The notes under the pieces: generated by a model
Database searches by the model: none
The model's input: the letters and a program-made list of their open reading frames with translations, nothing else
What the model was told of the DNA's origin: nothing
Part shown: positions 25,153 to 32,448 of the stretch, piece after piece
Position numbering within the stretch: position 1 is the first letter of the stretch
Layout of the letters: every line of letters starts with the position of its first letter
Origin: Deltaproteobacteria bacterium
GTDB lineage: Bacteria > Desulfobacterota > Desulfobacteria > Desulfobacterales > Desulfobacteraceae
Direction of reading: 5' to 3'
Length of the DNA stretch: 64,000 bases
Assembly (NCBI GenBank): GCA_027858995.1
Contig: JAQIBP010000054.1
Span: 44,018-108,017, forward strand
Translations under genes and position numbers: made by a program

Positions 25153-27297
25153 TTAGTTCCGCATCCAGGTGTGAAACTTTTCAATCCATGCAAGTAACTT
25201 TTCAGGTGCATGCTTTTTTTTCCACAAACCTGCTGCATATTTATTGGCTTCTGCCATTGTGGGATAAATATGAATTGTTGCCAGGATTTTATTTAACCCG
25301 ATTCCATGCTTCATTGCAAGGACAAATTCTGCAATAACATCAGCTGCATGATTTCCAACAATGGTAACACCCAATATCTTATCCTTTCCAGGAACAGTCA
25401 GAACCTTTACAAACCCGTGATCTTCAGAATCTGCAATGGCTCTGTCAAGGTCATCAATTCCATATTTGACCACTTCATATTGGATCCCTGCCAATTTGGC
25501 ATCTGTCTCATTCAGGCCAACCCTTGCCACTTCAGGATCAGTATAGGTAGCCCATGGAATAACACCATAATTTACCCTGAATTTTTTAAAAGAGCCAAAC
25601 AGTGCGTTAACAGAGGAATACCATGCTTCGTGGGCAGCAGTATGGGTAAACTGGTACCTGCCATGGACATCTCCGCTGCAGTAAATATTGGGAAAATTGG
25701 TCTGCAGAAAATCATTGGTTTCAATATGTCTGGCACCTGTGAGCTCAACACCAATCTTCTCAAGGCCGAATCCTTTAACATTGGGAGTTCTGCCCAGAGC
25801 TATCAGGATCTCATCAAACTCTATTCTGACCTCTTTTCCTTCATGTTCACAAATTAACAGTTTTTGCCCGTCCAGAACTTCCACTGCTGTTGCCGGATGA
25901 TTTAAATGCAGATCAATCCCTTCTGACTTAAACCTCTCTATAATTATCCCGCTTGCATCAGGGTCTTCTTTTTTCATTATTTGAGCCCCTCTCTGCACAA
26001 GGGTAACCTTTGATCCCAGCCTTGAAAAGGCTTGTGCCAGTTCACACCCAATGGGTCCTGCCCCCAATACCACAAATTTTTCAGGCAGGGTTCTGATATC
26101 CCAGATATTATCTGAAGTAAGATAATTTATCTTTGCCAAGCCCGGCAAACCTGGAATTATTGGTTTTGCACCGGTGGCAATGATAATATTTTTTGTTGTT
26201 AAGACTCTGTCGTCTATTTTTACTTCAAAGGGAGACACCACCTCTGCTCTGCCTTTGATGCAATCCACACCCAGTCCTGTGAAACGTTCAGCAGAATCAT
26301 GGGGTTCAATTCTTTTAATTATAGATTGAATCCGCTCCATAACTTTTGCAAATTGAAAGTCAATTGTGATTTTATCCAGCCCGAATTCTTCTGCCCTTTT
26401 TGCACGGGAAAGAAGTTTAGCACTGGCAATCAGGGCTTTGCTGGGCACGCACCCTGTATTAAGGCAGTCTCCCCCCATTTTGTGCTCTTCAATTAAAGCA
26501 ACCTTTGCCTTGACAGCAGCAGCAATCAGGGATGCCACAAGCCCGGCAGACCCTGCTCCGATTACAACCATATTGTAATCAAAGGTTGCAGGTTTGGAAA
26601 ATTTTGCAAACACTTTGCGCTGTCTTGCCATTTGTGTGAAGCGTTTTGCTATAATGGGAAAAACACCCAGTAAGGCAAATGACAAAATAATATTCAATGA
26701 TAAAATCCCGCTTGCTGATTCTATTTTTGCAAGCTGGGTTCCTGCATTGACAAATACAATGGTTCCAGGGAGCATTCCAACCTGGGATACAATATAAAAC
26801 ACAAAGGTCTTAATTGTAGTCAAACCCATAACAAGATTTATAACAAAAAATGGAAAAATCGGAACTAGTCTTAATGTGAACAGATAAAACCCCCCCTCTT
26901 TTTCCATGCCTTTATTAATAGCGGCAAGCTTTGAAGCAAATCTGTTTTGTACCCACTCCTTGAACATATATCTAGAGAATAAAAAAGCCAGAGTGGCACC
27001 TATGGTGCTTGCAAAAGAGACAAGCAATATCCCGTAAAAAATGCCGAACAGAGCACCGCCGACCAGGGTCATGACAGCAGCCCCGGGAAGAGACAAGGCT
27101 GCCATAAGAATATAGACAATCATGTATATCCCCATGGTGATAATTTTATGCTGTCCGTAATACTCTTTAAAGGCCGTGAGTTCATTTTTAAGATTGGAGA
27201 ATGAAAAATAGTGATCCAGGTCAAACAGAAAAAACATCCAGATTAAACATATGATAACCACCAGTAAAATAATCTTAAATCCAGGACGTTTTTTCAT
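25153..27297 (-). CDS. TVP38/TMEM64 membrane domain fused to mercuric-reductase-like FAD disulfide oxidoreductase
   Basis: 714 residues from the ATG at 27297 (AGGAG seven bases upstream). Residues 1-230 are a polytopic TVP38/DedA-like domain with helices near the start, GAAVMTLVGGALFGIFYGIL, ATIGATLAFLFSRYMF and RLVPIFPFFVINLVMG. The rest is a pyridine nucleotide-disulfide oxidoreductase: FAD motif MVVIGAGSAGLVASL, redox pair GGDCLNTGCVPSKAL, NAD motif VVLGAGPIGCELAQAF and the C-terminal HIYPTMAEANKYA. The C-terminal Cys pair of true mercuric reductases is absent. It probably moves electrons between NAD(P)H and a thiol or quinone at the membrane; the substrate is unknown. Confidence 0.88.
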   Translation of the reverse strand: MKKRPGFKIILLVVIICLIWMFFLFDLDHYFSFSNLKNELTAFKEYYGQHKIITMGIYMIVYILMAALSLPGAAVMTLVGGALFGIFYGILLVSFASTIGATLAFLFSRYMFKEWVQNRFASKLAAINKGMEKEGGFYLFTLRLVPIFPFFVINLVMGLTTIKTFVFYIVSQVGMLPGTIVFVNAGTQLAKIESASGILSLNIILSFALLGVFPIIAKRFTQMARQRKVFAKFSKPATFDYNMVVIGAGSAGLVASLIAAAVKAKVALIEEHKMGGDCLNTGCVPSKALIASAKLLSRAKRAEEFGLDKITIDFQFAKVMERIQSIIKRIEPHDSAERFTGLGVDCIKGRAEVVSPFEVKIDDRVLTTKNIIIATGAKPIIPGLPGLAKINYLTSDNIWDIRTLPEKFVVLGAGPIGCELAQAFSRLGSKVTLVQRGAQIMKKEDPDASGIIIERFKSEGIDLHLNHPATAVEVLDGQKLLICEHEGKEVRIEFDEILIALGRTPNVKGFGLEKIGVELTGARHIETNDFLQTNFPNIYCSGDVHGRYQFTHTAAHEAWYSSVNALFGSFKKFRVNYGVIPWATYTDPEVARVGLNETDAKLAGIQYEVVKYGIDDLDRAIADSEDHGFVKVLTVPGKDKILGVTIVGNHAADVIAEFVLAMKHGIGLNKILATIHIYPTMAEANKYAAGLWKKKHAPEKLLAWIEKFHTWMRN

Positions 27298-27317
27298 CTG
27301 CACACTCCTCTAAAAGC

Positions 27318-28439
27318 CTATAATATCTGTTCAATTGCCTGAAACTGTTTCATAAACCTACGATCAATATAATCCTTGATCATGAATGCAATTTTCCCGC
27401 CAAATACGAGCTGCTTTTTTTTAAATACGCCAAGACCACTGCCAATATTAAAAATCAAAAGATATTCCGGCCCTGGATCAAATACTTCAAGGTTGCTGCC
27501 TTCAAGAGTTGCCATCAAATTATGTAATAAAACAGTATTTTCCCGCACAGCATATACCCCCACTTTGTCAAGGGGCTGCTCCTGGAAACAGATACAATCC
27601 CCGCCGCCGAAGATATCCGGGTATTTTACAGACTGCAGATATCTGTTTACCAGAAGTCCTTTGTCTGATCCCACAGGCAGACCAGATTCTTCAAAAATAG
27701 TAGAAGGCTTTACACCAAGGGCCATGAAAATGAAATCTGTGGAAAATCTCTCCCCTGATTCAAGGCTGATTTCATTGGATTTAATCTCTTTTACATAACC
27801 TGTTTCAAAAATCTGGATACCCCGTTTTTTAAGGGATGAAATAACTCTTGATCTGACATTTTCAGGAAACTTTGCCATCATTTTTTTACCGGCAAAAATT
27901 TGAATATCAGGCATATATTTATCAATCTTTTTTGCAAGCTGAAGAACATTACCAGCCACTTCCGCAGATGATGGCCCACCGCCTACAATAGTGACAACAA
28001 TCTTTTTTTGCATGAACAGTACTTTTAGTTTTTCTGCTGCCTCCATGAGTTTTTCAATGGGTTTTACAGAGTAGATATGGTCACAATCCCTTGGAGCCTT
28101 CTGCATTGGTACATAACTGCCGGCATTAAAGGAGAGCACATCATAGGAGAGAGTCTGCCCTGTTTTAGTATAAATCTCTTTTTTATCCGGATCAATTTTG
28201 ACAACTTTGTCTTTTACAAAAATACCACCCTGTTTTTCCACCACATCTTTTGTGGCAAAGCGGATATCCTCAGGAGTGTATGTCCCGCCCAGCATACCCG
28301 GCCCCATACCGGAATAGTAGTGAAAAAAAGAGGGGCCTATCACTGTTACTTTAAATCCCTTTTCAACAAATCTACCTATATTTTCCATGGTCATCATGTG
28401 GGCATGACCACCCCCGATGAGTACAAGATGTTTTCCCAT
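27318..28439 (-). CDS. FAD/NAD(P)-dependent NDH-2-like oxidoreductase (SelD-associated type)
   Basis: 373 residues. FAD motif KHLVLIGGGHAHMMTMENI, then YYSGMGPGMLGGTYTPEDI, NAD motif VVTIVGGGPSSAEVAGNVL and the late FAD contact DIFGGGDCICF. The GGGHAH and YSGMxPG signatures resemble the flavoprotein (TIGR03169-like) which in other bacteria is fused in front of selenophosphate synthetase. Here it stands alone, 14 bp from the TVP38-fusion gene and 77 bp from a putative selenoprotein gene. AAAGGAT ribosome binding site. Quinone or sulfide oxidoreductase activity is also possible; the Cys pair typical of sulfide:quinone reductase is not evident. Confidence 0.8.
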   Translation of the reverse strand: MGKHLVLIGGGHAHMMTMENIGRFVEKGFKVTVIGPSFFHYYSGMGPGMLGGTYTPEDIRFATKDVVEKQGGIFVKDKVVKIDPDKKEIYTKTGQTLSYDVLSFNAGSYVPMQKAPRDCDHIYSVKPIEKLMEAAEKLKVLFMQKKIVVTIVGGGPSSAEVAGNVLQLAKKIDKYMPDIQIFAGKKMMAKFPENVRSRVISSLKKRGIQIFETGYVKEIKSNEISLESGERFSTDFIFMALGVKPSTIFEESGLPVGSDKGLLVNRYLQSVKYPDIFGGGDCICFQEQPLDKVGVYAVRENTVLLHNLMATLEGSNLEVFDPGPEYLLIFNIGSGLGVFKKKQLVFGGKIAFMIKDYIDRRFMKQFQAIEQIL

Positions 28440-28516
28440 TGTATCCTTTTATCCTCTCTTTTTACATGTGGCCCTCAGGTTATGTATAACCTTAAAGCTG
28501 CATGTGATCCTAAGAT

Positions 28517-29347
28517 TTAAAGGCTGTCCATAAGTTTACCAAGACTTGCAAGATGCGCTTTTTCTTCTTTGGCAATCTTATTGATAATATCCCTTGATTG
28601 TCTGTTTCCAACTTTTAAGGAGAGCCTTTGATAAAGATCAAGGGCCTGGGCTTCTATTGACATGGCAAGTGAAATAACCTGAGTTTCAGAATCCAGGTCA
28701 GAACCAAAAAGTTCAAGGTATTCCCTTGTTGAAAGGCCACCTTCCAACGCCTTTATTTCAACCATTTTTTCAAATTCATCCTTACTCACTTCTTTAGTAC
28801 TGATGTCATTATAGGCAATATAGATAGACATCTGATGCTTTACTTCAATTTCAGACAATTTGGCGAAAAGATCTTCTATTTTTGGATTTTCTGCCTCTTT
28901 TCCCATCTGCAGGTAGAATTCACGCAATCCCTGTTCAAGAGAATATGCAACCTTTAATACATCCAGGGGTTCTTCTTTTCCCGTAAAAAGATCCAGTCCG
29001 AGATCCTGTGGACCAATGGCAGTTTTAGCATGCCATGCCTTGATTCCACCTGAAACATTAAATACTTTTTGAAATCCTTTTCCTGAAAGCATCTGGGCAG
29101 CAACACGGCTGCGCCCGCCAACAGCTCAATAGACCAGGACAGGCTTTTGGGGATCAAGCTCGCCAAGCCTGTCTGAAAGCTGGGGCAGTGGAATCAGGTT
29201 AGCTCCGGGAATATGGCTTTCCTTATATTCCGATAGCTGTCTGACATCCAAAATGGTAATCTCATCTCCAGGATGATTAGCAATAAATTTTTCTGTTTCG
29301 TTAAAATCCAGAGATTTAGCCGGGGTAAAAAACTGCATCCACTTCAT
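28517..29347 (-). CDS. Rhodanese/ferritin-like fusion with in-frame TGA, putative selenoprotein
   Basis: Read as one gene of 276 residues with TGA at 29126-29128 as codon 74. Residues 1-105 are a rhodanese domain: ITILDVRQLSEYKESHIPGA, then KPVLVY-[TGA]-AVGGRSRVAAQML. TGA sits exactly at the persulfide-forming Cys of the active loop, and the same frame continues without further stops through GFQKVFNVSGGIKAW into a ferritin-like helical bundle (EQGLREFYLQM, EIEVKHQMSIY, AMSIEAQALDLY, EEKAHLASLG). A GC-rich hairpin begins 16 bases past TGA. Rhodanese-related selenoproteins are known in deltaproteobacteria. The alternative, a nonsense mutation, would have to hit that one codon. AAAAGGAG start site. 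Confidence 0.85.
29093..29128 (-). promoter_or_regulatory. Candidate bacterial SECIS element after the TGA codon
   Basis: On the - strand, counting the T of TGA as 1, GCAGC (17-21) pairs with GCTGC (28-32) around the six-base loop CGTGTT, and GG (14-15) with CC (33-34) extends it across a bulged C. Position and the GU in the loop fit bacterial SECIS hairpins, which lie inside the reading frame just after UGA. Confidence 0.6.
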
Positions 29348-29404
29348 GCCATATACTCCTTTTGCTTTTTTAATATTTTAACTTGACCTTTAGTGTTTGA
29401 CAGA

Positions 29405-29520
29405 AAAGCTGCTAATTTGTTCAAGTACAAGGCGGGAGAAAATTTTAACCACAGGCATACAAGCAGTATCCCAAGGATTAAAATTTTTTACCAATGCTGT
29501 AATTAGGCAAATTTGCGCTT
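29405..29520 (+). repeat. Dispersed palindromic repeat, core copy (B)
   Basis: Shares the centre of copy A: CAAGTACAAGGCGGG, then ACCACAGGCATACAAGCAGTA and CCAAGGATTAAAATTTTTT. The terminal inverted repeats are degraded. Confidence 0.65.
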
Positions 29521-29535
29521 TTCAGCGAGTACTAC

Positions 29536-29715
29536 TTAACCAAGCGGTTTAAATGCTTTAACACTGGCTCCACAGATCGGGCATTTCCAGCCCTCAGGCA
29601 GGTCTTCAAATTTTGTTCCCTTGGCAATTTTACCTTTTCTGTCTCCTTTATCGGGATTATAGATAAACCCGCAATTAACTGTCTGACATTGATACATTTC
29701 ATGAGGCTCTGCCAT
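29536..29715 (-). CDS. Rubredoxin with CX4C first motif
   Basis: 59 residues from the ATG at 29715 (AAGGAA seven bases upstream). Iron site ligands: MYQCQTVNCGFIYNPDKGD, a CX4C instead of the usual CX2C, and GWKCPICGA. Such two-residue insertions are known in a second rubredoxin type of Desulfovibrio. A one-electron cytoplasmic carrier, plausible donor to the rubrerythrins in this window. It stands alone between two repeat copies. Confidence 0.92.
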   Translation of the reverse strand: MAEPHEMYQCQTVNCGFIYNPDKGDRKGKIAKGTKFEDLPEGWKCPICGASVKAFKPLG

Positions 29716-29754
29716 TTCAATTTCCTTTTTCAAATTCTATTCAATACAAAAGTG

Positions 29755-29834
29755 TCTCAACAGGCTGCTGCACAACCCTAAATTGCCCAATTTCTGCATT
29801 GGAAAAATTTGCATTATGTAACGGCCTGTCAATC
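29755..29834. repeat. Dispersed palindromic repeat, short copy (C)
   Basis: Ends AACAGGCTGCTGCACA (left) and TGTAACGGCCTGTCAAT (right) match the termini of copy A in inverted orientation; the central conserved block is missing, as if deleted. Confidence 0.65.
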
Positions 29835-29966
29835 TAAAGACCTAGTCTGGCTTAATTATATCTTATTCGAACTAATTAAACATAATTTAATACCTATCAA
29901 AAAACATGCCACATTGTCATAGAAATTCACAATTGCAATTCCAATTAGCCTGACCTGCCACAAGGG

Positions 29967-30716
29967 CTACCTGTTTAAAGACCAGTCATAATCCAGGTAT
30001 CTGATCGTCATACTGCCTTTTTTCAAATTGAGTTTTTCTTTTAACTCTATGGATGCATATTGTTGGATAAACAGGAGAGGATTATCTGAAAAATCTTCTT
30101 TAAACCATTGAAAAATTTTGCTGATAAAAAGAGTGTCACCTTTAAAAAAAGTATTCTTTGGATCATTAATAAATTTTCTTGCCTGGTTGTCTAACTGATT
30201 CTCGAGGATATTGCTTTCATATGGTTCATTCAAAAGAGGGGGACAGCTTTTCGATGCACAATTTATGGCAAAATGAACCCGGGGGTCTTTAAACTCCGGC
30301 CTGAGGATATCATGTTCAATATAATCAAGGGAGACTTTTCTTCCCTGGAGTAAAATAAATTTCTTACTCCAGGGATTGGAAAAAAACCCGCCGATTTCTT
30401 TTATGGAATTAATTCCGGGAAATTTTGTCAATACAAGTTTTATGGTAAATGCATTATAAGCATTGATGTAAAAAGCAAACCGTCTATTTCCAGTGAGAGA
30501 TTTAACATCAGTATTGCTCAATATGGTTAGATACTTGTCCAACAATGCTTCATCTTTTTTTAACCCGTCATAATAGACTCTATTATCACTGACATGTTTT
30601 TTAAAAAGCAATGCATAAATTCTATTGTCAACATCTCCTTTTGCCATGGAAAAGCTGTTGGAAAACAGACCTAAAACCGTAATTAAAATAAAATATTTGA
30701 ATATTATTTGGAGCAT
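29967..30716 (-). CDS. DUF547-domain protein, exported
   Basis: About 249 residues from the ATG at 30716; an upstream in-frame ATG at 30755 would put extra charged residues ahead of the signal peptide (IIFKYFILITVLGLFSNSFSMA). FAFYINAYNAFTIKLVL, YIEHDILRPEFKDPRVHFAINCASKSCPPL and FKEDF are the conserved blocks of DUF547 (DUF547 is Cys-containing around CASKSCP). Function unknown; periplasmic. Monocistronic as far as can be seen. Confidence 0.82.
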   Translation of the reverse strand: MLQIIFKYFILITVLGLFSNSFSMAKGDVDNRIYALLFKKHVSDNRVYYDGLKKDEALLDKYLTILSNTDVKSLTGNRRFAFYINAYNAFTIKLVLTKFPGINSIKEIGGFFSNPWSKKFILLQGRKVSLDYIEHDILRPEFKDPRVHFAINCASKSCPPLLNEPYESNILENQLDNQARKFINDPKNTFFKGDTLFISKIFQWFKEDFSDNPLLFIQQYASIELKEKLNLKKGSMTIRYLDYDWSLNR

Positions 30717-30902
30717 ACATAAAATCTCTTTAAACTTGAAAAGTTGTACTATCATTCAAAAACATTAAGGGATCACTTTTTGGTTTTTCAATGTTTTACA
30801 ACCTGAATGATTTTTTGAATTTGCAATGATGGGGCTCAACAGGTTATAAATACCTGTCAATTGTTAAAATCAGGATGTTATGGTTTGATAATCCCAGCCT
30901 TA

Positions 30903-31088
30903 CTAACCTGCATCATAGGTACACGAAGTGAAATCTATCTCCTCTCCGCATTGATCACATTTATGATTTTTTTCAAATTCATCTGAAAAAATTTCTTTGA
31001 CTGCATTGCATTTAGGGCAGTTACAGGTAAAGGATTGCAAATTTTTAAACTGTTCGAAACCTGGGCAGTGTTTTGGGGTTGTTTCCAT
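30903..31088 (-). CDS. Small zinc-ribbon-like Cys-rich protein
   Basis: 61 residues. Cys pattern: C8, then CNCPKC, then CDQCGE and a final SC near the end (Cys pairs separated as in a zinc ribbon or rubredoxin-like knuckle). Function unknown. A good AAAAGGAGG ribosome binding site shows it is a real gene. It lies downstream of rubrerythrin 31333 in the same direction. The last third and the 3' flank are duplicated at 36191-36324. Confidence 0.75.
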   Translation of the reverse strand: METTPKHCPGFEQFKNLQSFTCNCPKCNAVKEIFSDEFEKNHKCDQCGEEIDFTSCTYDAG

Positions 31089-31264
31089 GGTATCCTCCTT
31101 TTGCTGATAATTATTCAGTGTGAGCTTTGTTAATAATTATCAAGTTAATTTGACATCATTGTCAAGTTAAAACAAAAACTTAATCTAAATTTATCCATGC
31201 GAATCCTCTTTAAATTGAGTTTTTGATGCATATACATCAAAAAGATATCTGTTCTTTGTTAAAA

Positions 31265-31280
31265 GCTCTTCAAAAAGAGC
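31265..31280 (-). terminator. Short stem-loop after rubrerythrin
   Basis: GCTCTT-CAAA-AAGAGC, a six-bp stem with tetraloop, about 50 bp past the stop of the leftward rubrerythrin gene. Confidence 0.4.
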
Positions 31281-31332
31281 AATACTTGTGAGGATATCAC
31301 ATAATTTTTCCATGTAAAGGTTCTTGAAAAAA

Positions 31333-31911
31333 TTAATAATTTTCAGGATTTAATTCAAAGTGAGCCTTTGGGTGGGCACAGGCCGGACATGTATCGGGAG
31401 GCTCATTTCCTTCATGGTTATATCCACAGTTCCTGCATCGCCATTTCACATTCATTTCTCTTTTAAATACACGATCTTTTTCAATATTCTCCACAAGGGC
31501 AAGATATCTCTGCTCATGGTAAAGCTCGGCTACAGCGATGGATGCAAAGGTTGTTGCAATATCATTAAATCCCTCTTCTCTTGCCTTGGCTGCAAACTCT
31601 GGATACATGGATGTATTTTCATAGTGTTCACCAGCAGCAGAAGCCTTGAGATTGTCCACTGTTGCTCCAATATTGCCAGCTGGAAAACCTGCTGTGATTT
31701 CTACCTCTTCGCCTGACTCCAGATACTTGAACAGTCTTTTAGCATGCTCTTTTTCATGGTTTGCAGTCTCTTCAAAAATAGATTGAATCTGGACATACCC
31801 CTCTTTTTTTGCCTGTGAAGCAAAGTAGGTATATCGGTTGCGTGCCTGTGATTCCCCTGCAAAAGCAGTTAACAAATTCTTTTGGGTTTGTGTTCCTTCT
31901 AATTTTGCCAT
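31333..31911 (-). CDS. Rubrerythrin (near-duplicate of 40089)
   Basis: 192 residues. Diiron domain ligands in AFAGESQARNRYTYFA, FEETANHEKEHAKRLF and SIAVAELYHEQRYLAL; rubredoxin-like centre with CRNCGYN and CPACAHPKAHFEL. Peroxide reductase in the anaerobe's cytoplasm. It differs from the copy at 40089-40667 at only 15 of 192 residues by my count, and the DNA around the starts is also alike, so this is a recent duplication or gene conversion. The start is preceded by GGGGG. Confidence 0.95.
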   Translation of the reverse strand: MAKLEGTQTQKNLLTAFAGESQARNRYTYFASQAKKEGYVQIQSIFEETANHEKEHAKRLFKYLESGEEVEITAGFPAGNIGATVDNLKASAAGEHYENTSMYPEFAAKAREEGFNDIATTFASIAVAELYHEQRYLALVENIEKDRVFKREMNVKWRCRNCGYNHEGNEPPDTCPACAHPKAHFELNPENY

Positions 31912-32448
31912 GTTTGCCCCCTTAATCTAAGTTATAAATTAATTGTGAAAATTATTATTGGCAACCTGTGATTCCAGTCTTCTTTGAGCAATGCATCACT
32001 AAAACAGTCAATGATCTTATGCCCAGGACATAAACAAGTTGCTCATCAGATGCGCCTTTATCCTAAAGGAGTTCCAGCTATAAAACAATCTTTTTTTTTG
32101 ATAATCTTGGGAGAATTGTCATACATCCCAAAAAAGCCAGGGAGATTAAAACACTCATAAATATCAAGTAAAAGATATGGTTTTCTTATTGTAATTCAAA
32201 TAGAGATGCTCCATCCCCATGATGAGCAGCCGGATAAAAATATTACTCCTGCCACCTTGTACCACAGTGTGATATGTATTATATTATAATAAATAACTGG
32301 CTTTAAGGGTTTATTTGTTTTGTTGAGTTATATTCATGGTTGCTTGATTGACAAAAGGCATCTCTTTGTATGGTATTATAATTTTTTCAACTCTTAATAT
32401 GCCTAAAATAAACCTGACAGCTTGAATCAGAAAAAAGAGGAGAATATA
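31912..32448. promoter_or_regulatory. 537-bp divergent intergenic region between rubrerythrin and cooS
   Basis: No convincing gene. It must hold the promoters of both neighbours. The block 32150-32200 (ending in GATATGGTTTTCTTATTGTAA) and TAATAAATAACTGGC at 32289 recur at 34970-35020 and 35045-35060 between two other divergent genes, which suggests a shared regulatory sequence. Confidence 0.5.

Noticed and set aside
29093-29128. TGA in the rhodanese treated as a plain nonsense mutation
   Set aside because: Position exactly at the catalytic Cys, intact downstream frame and a hairpin behind it make decay less likely than recoding.
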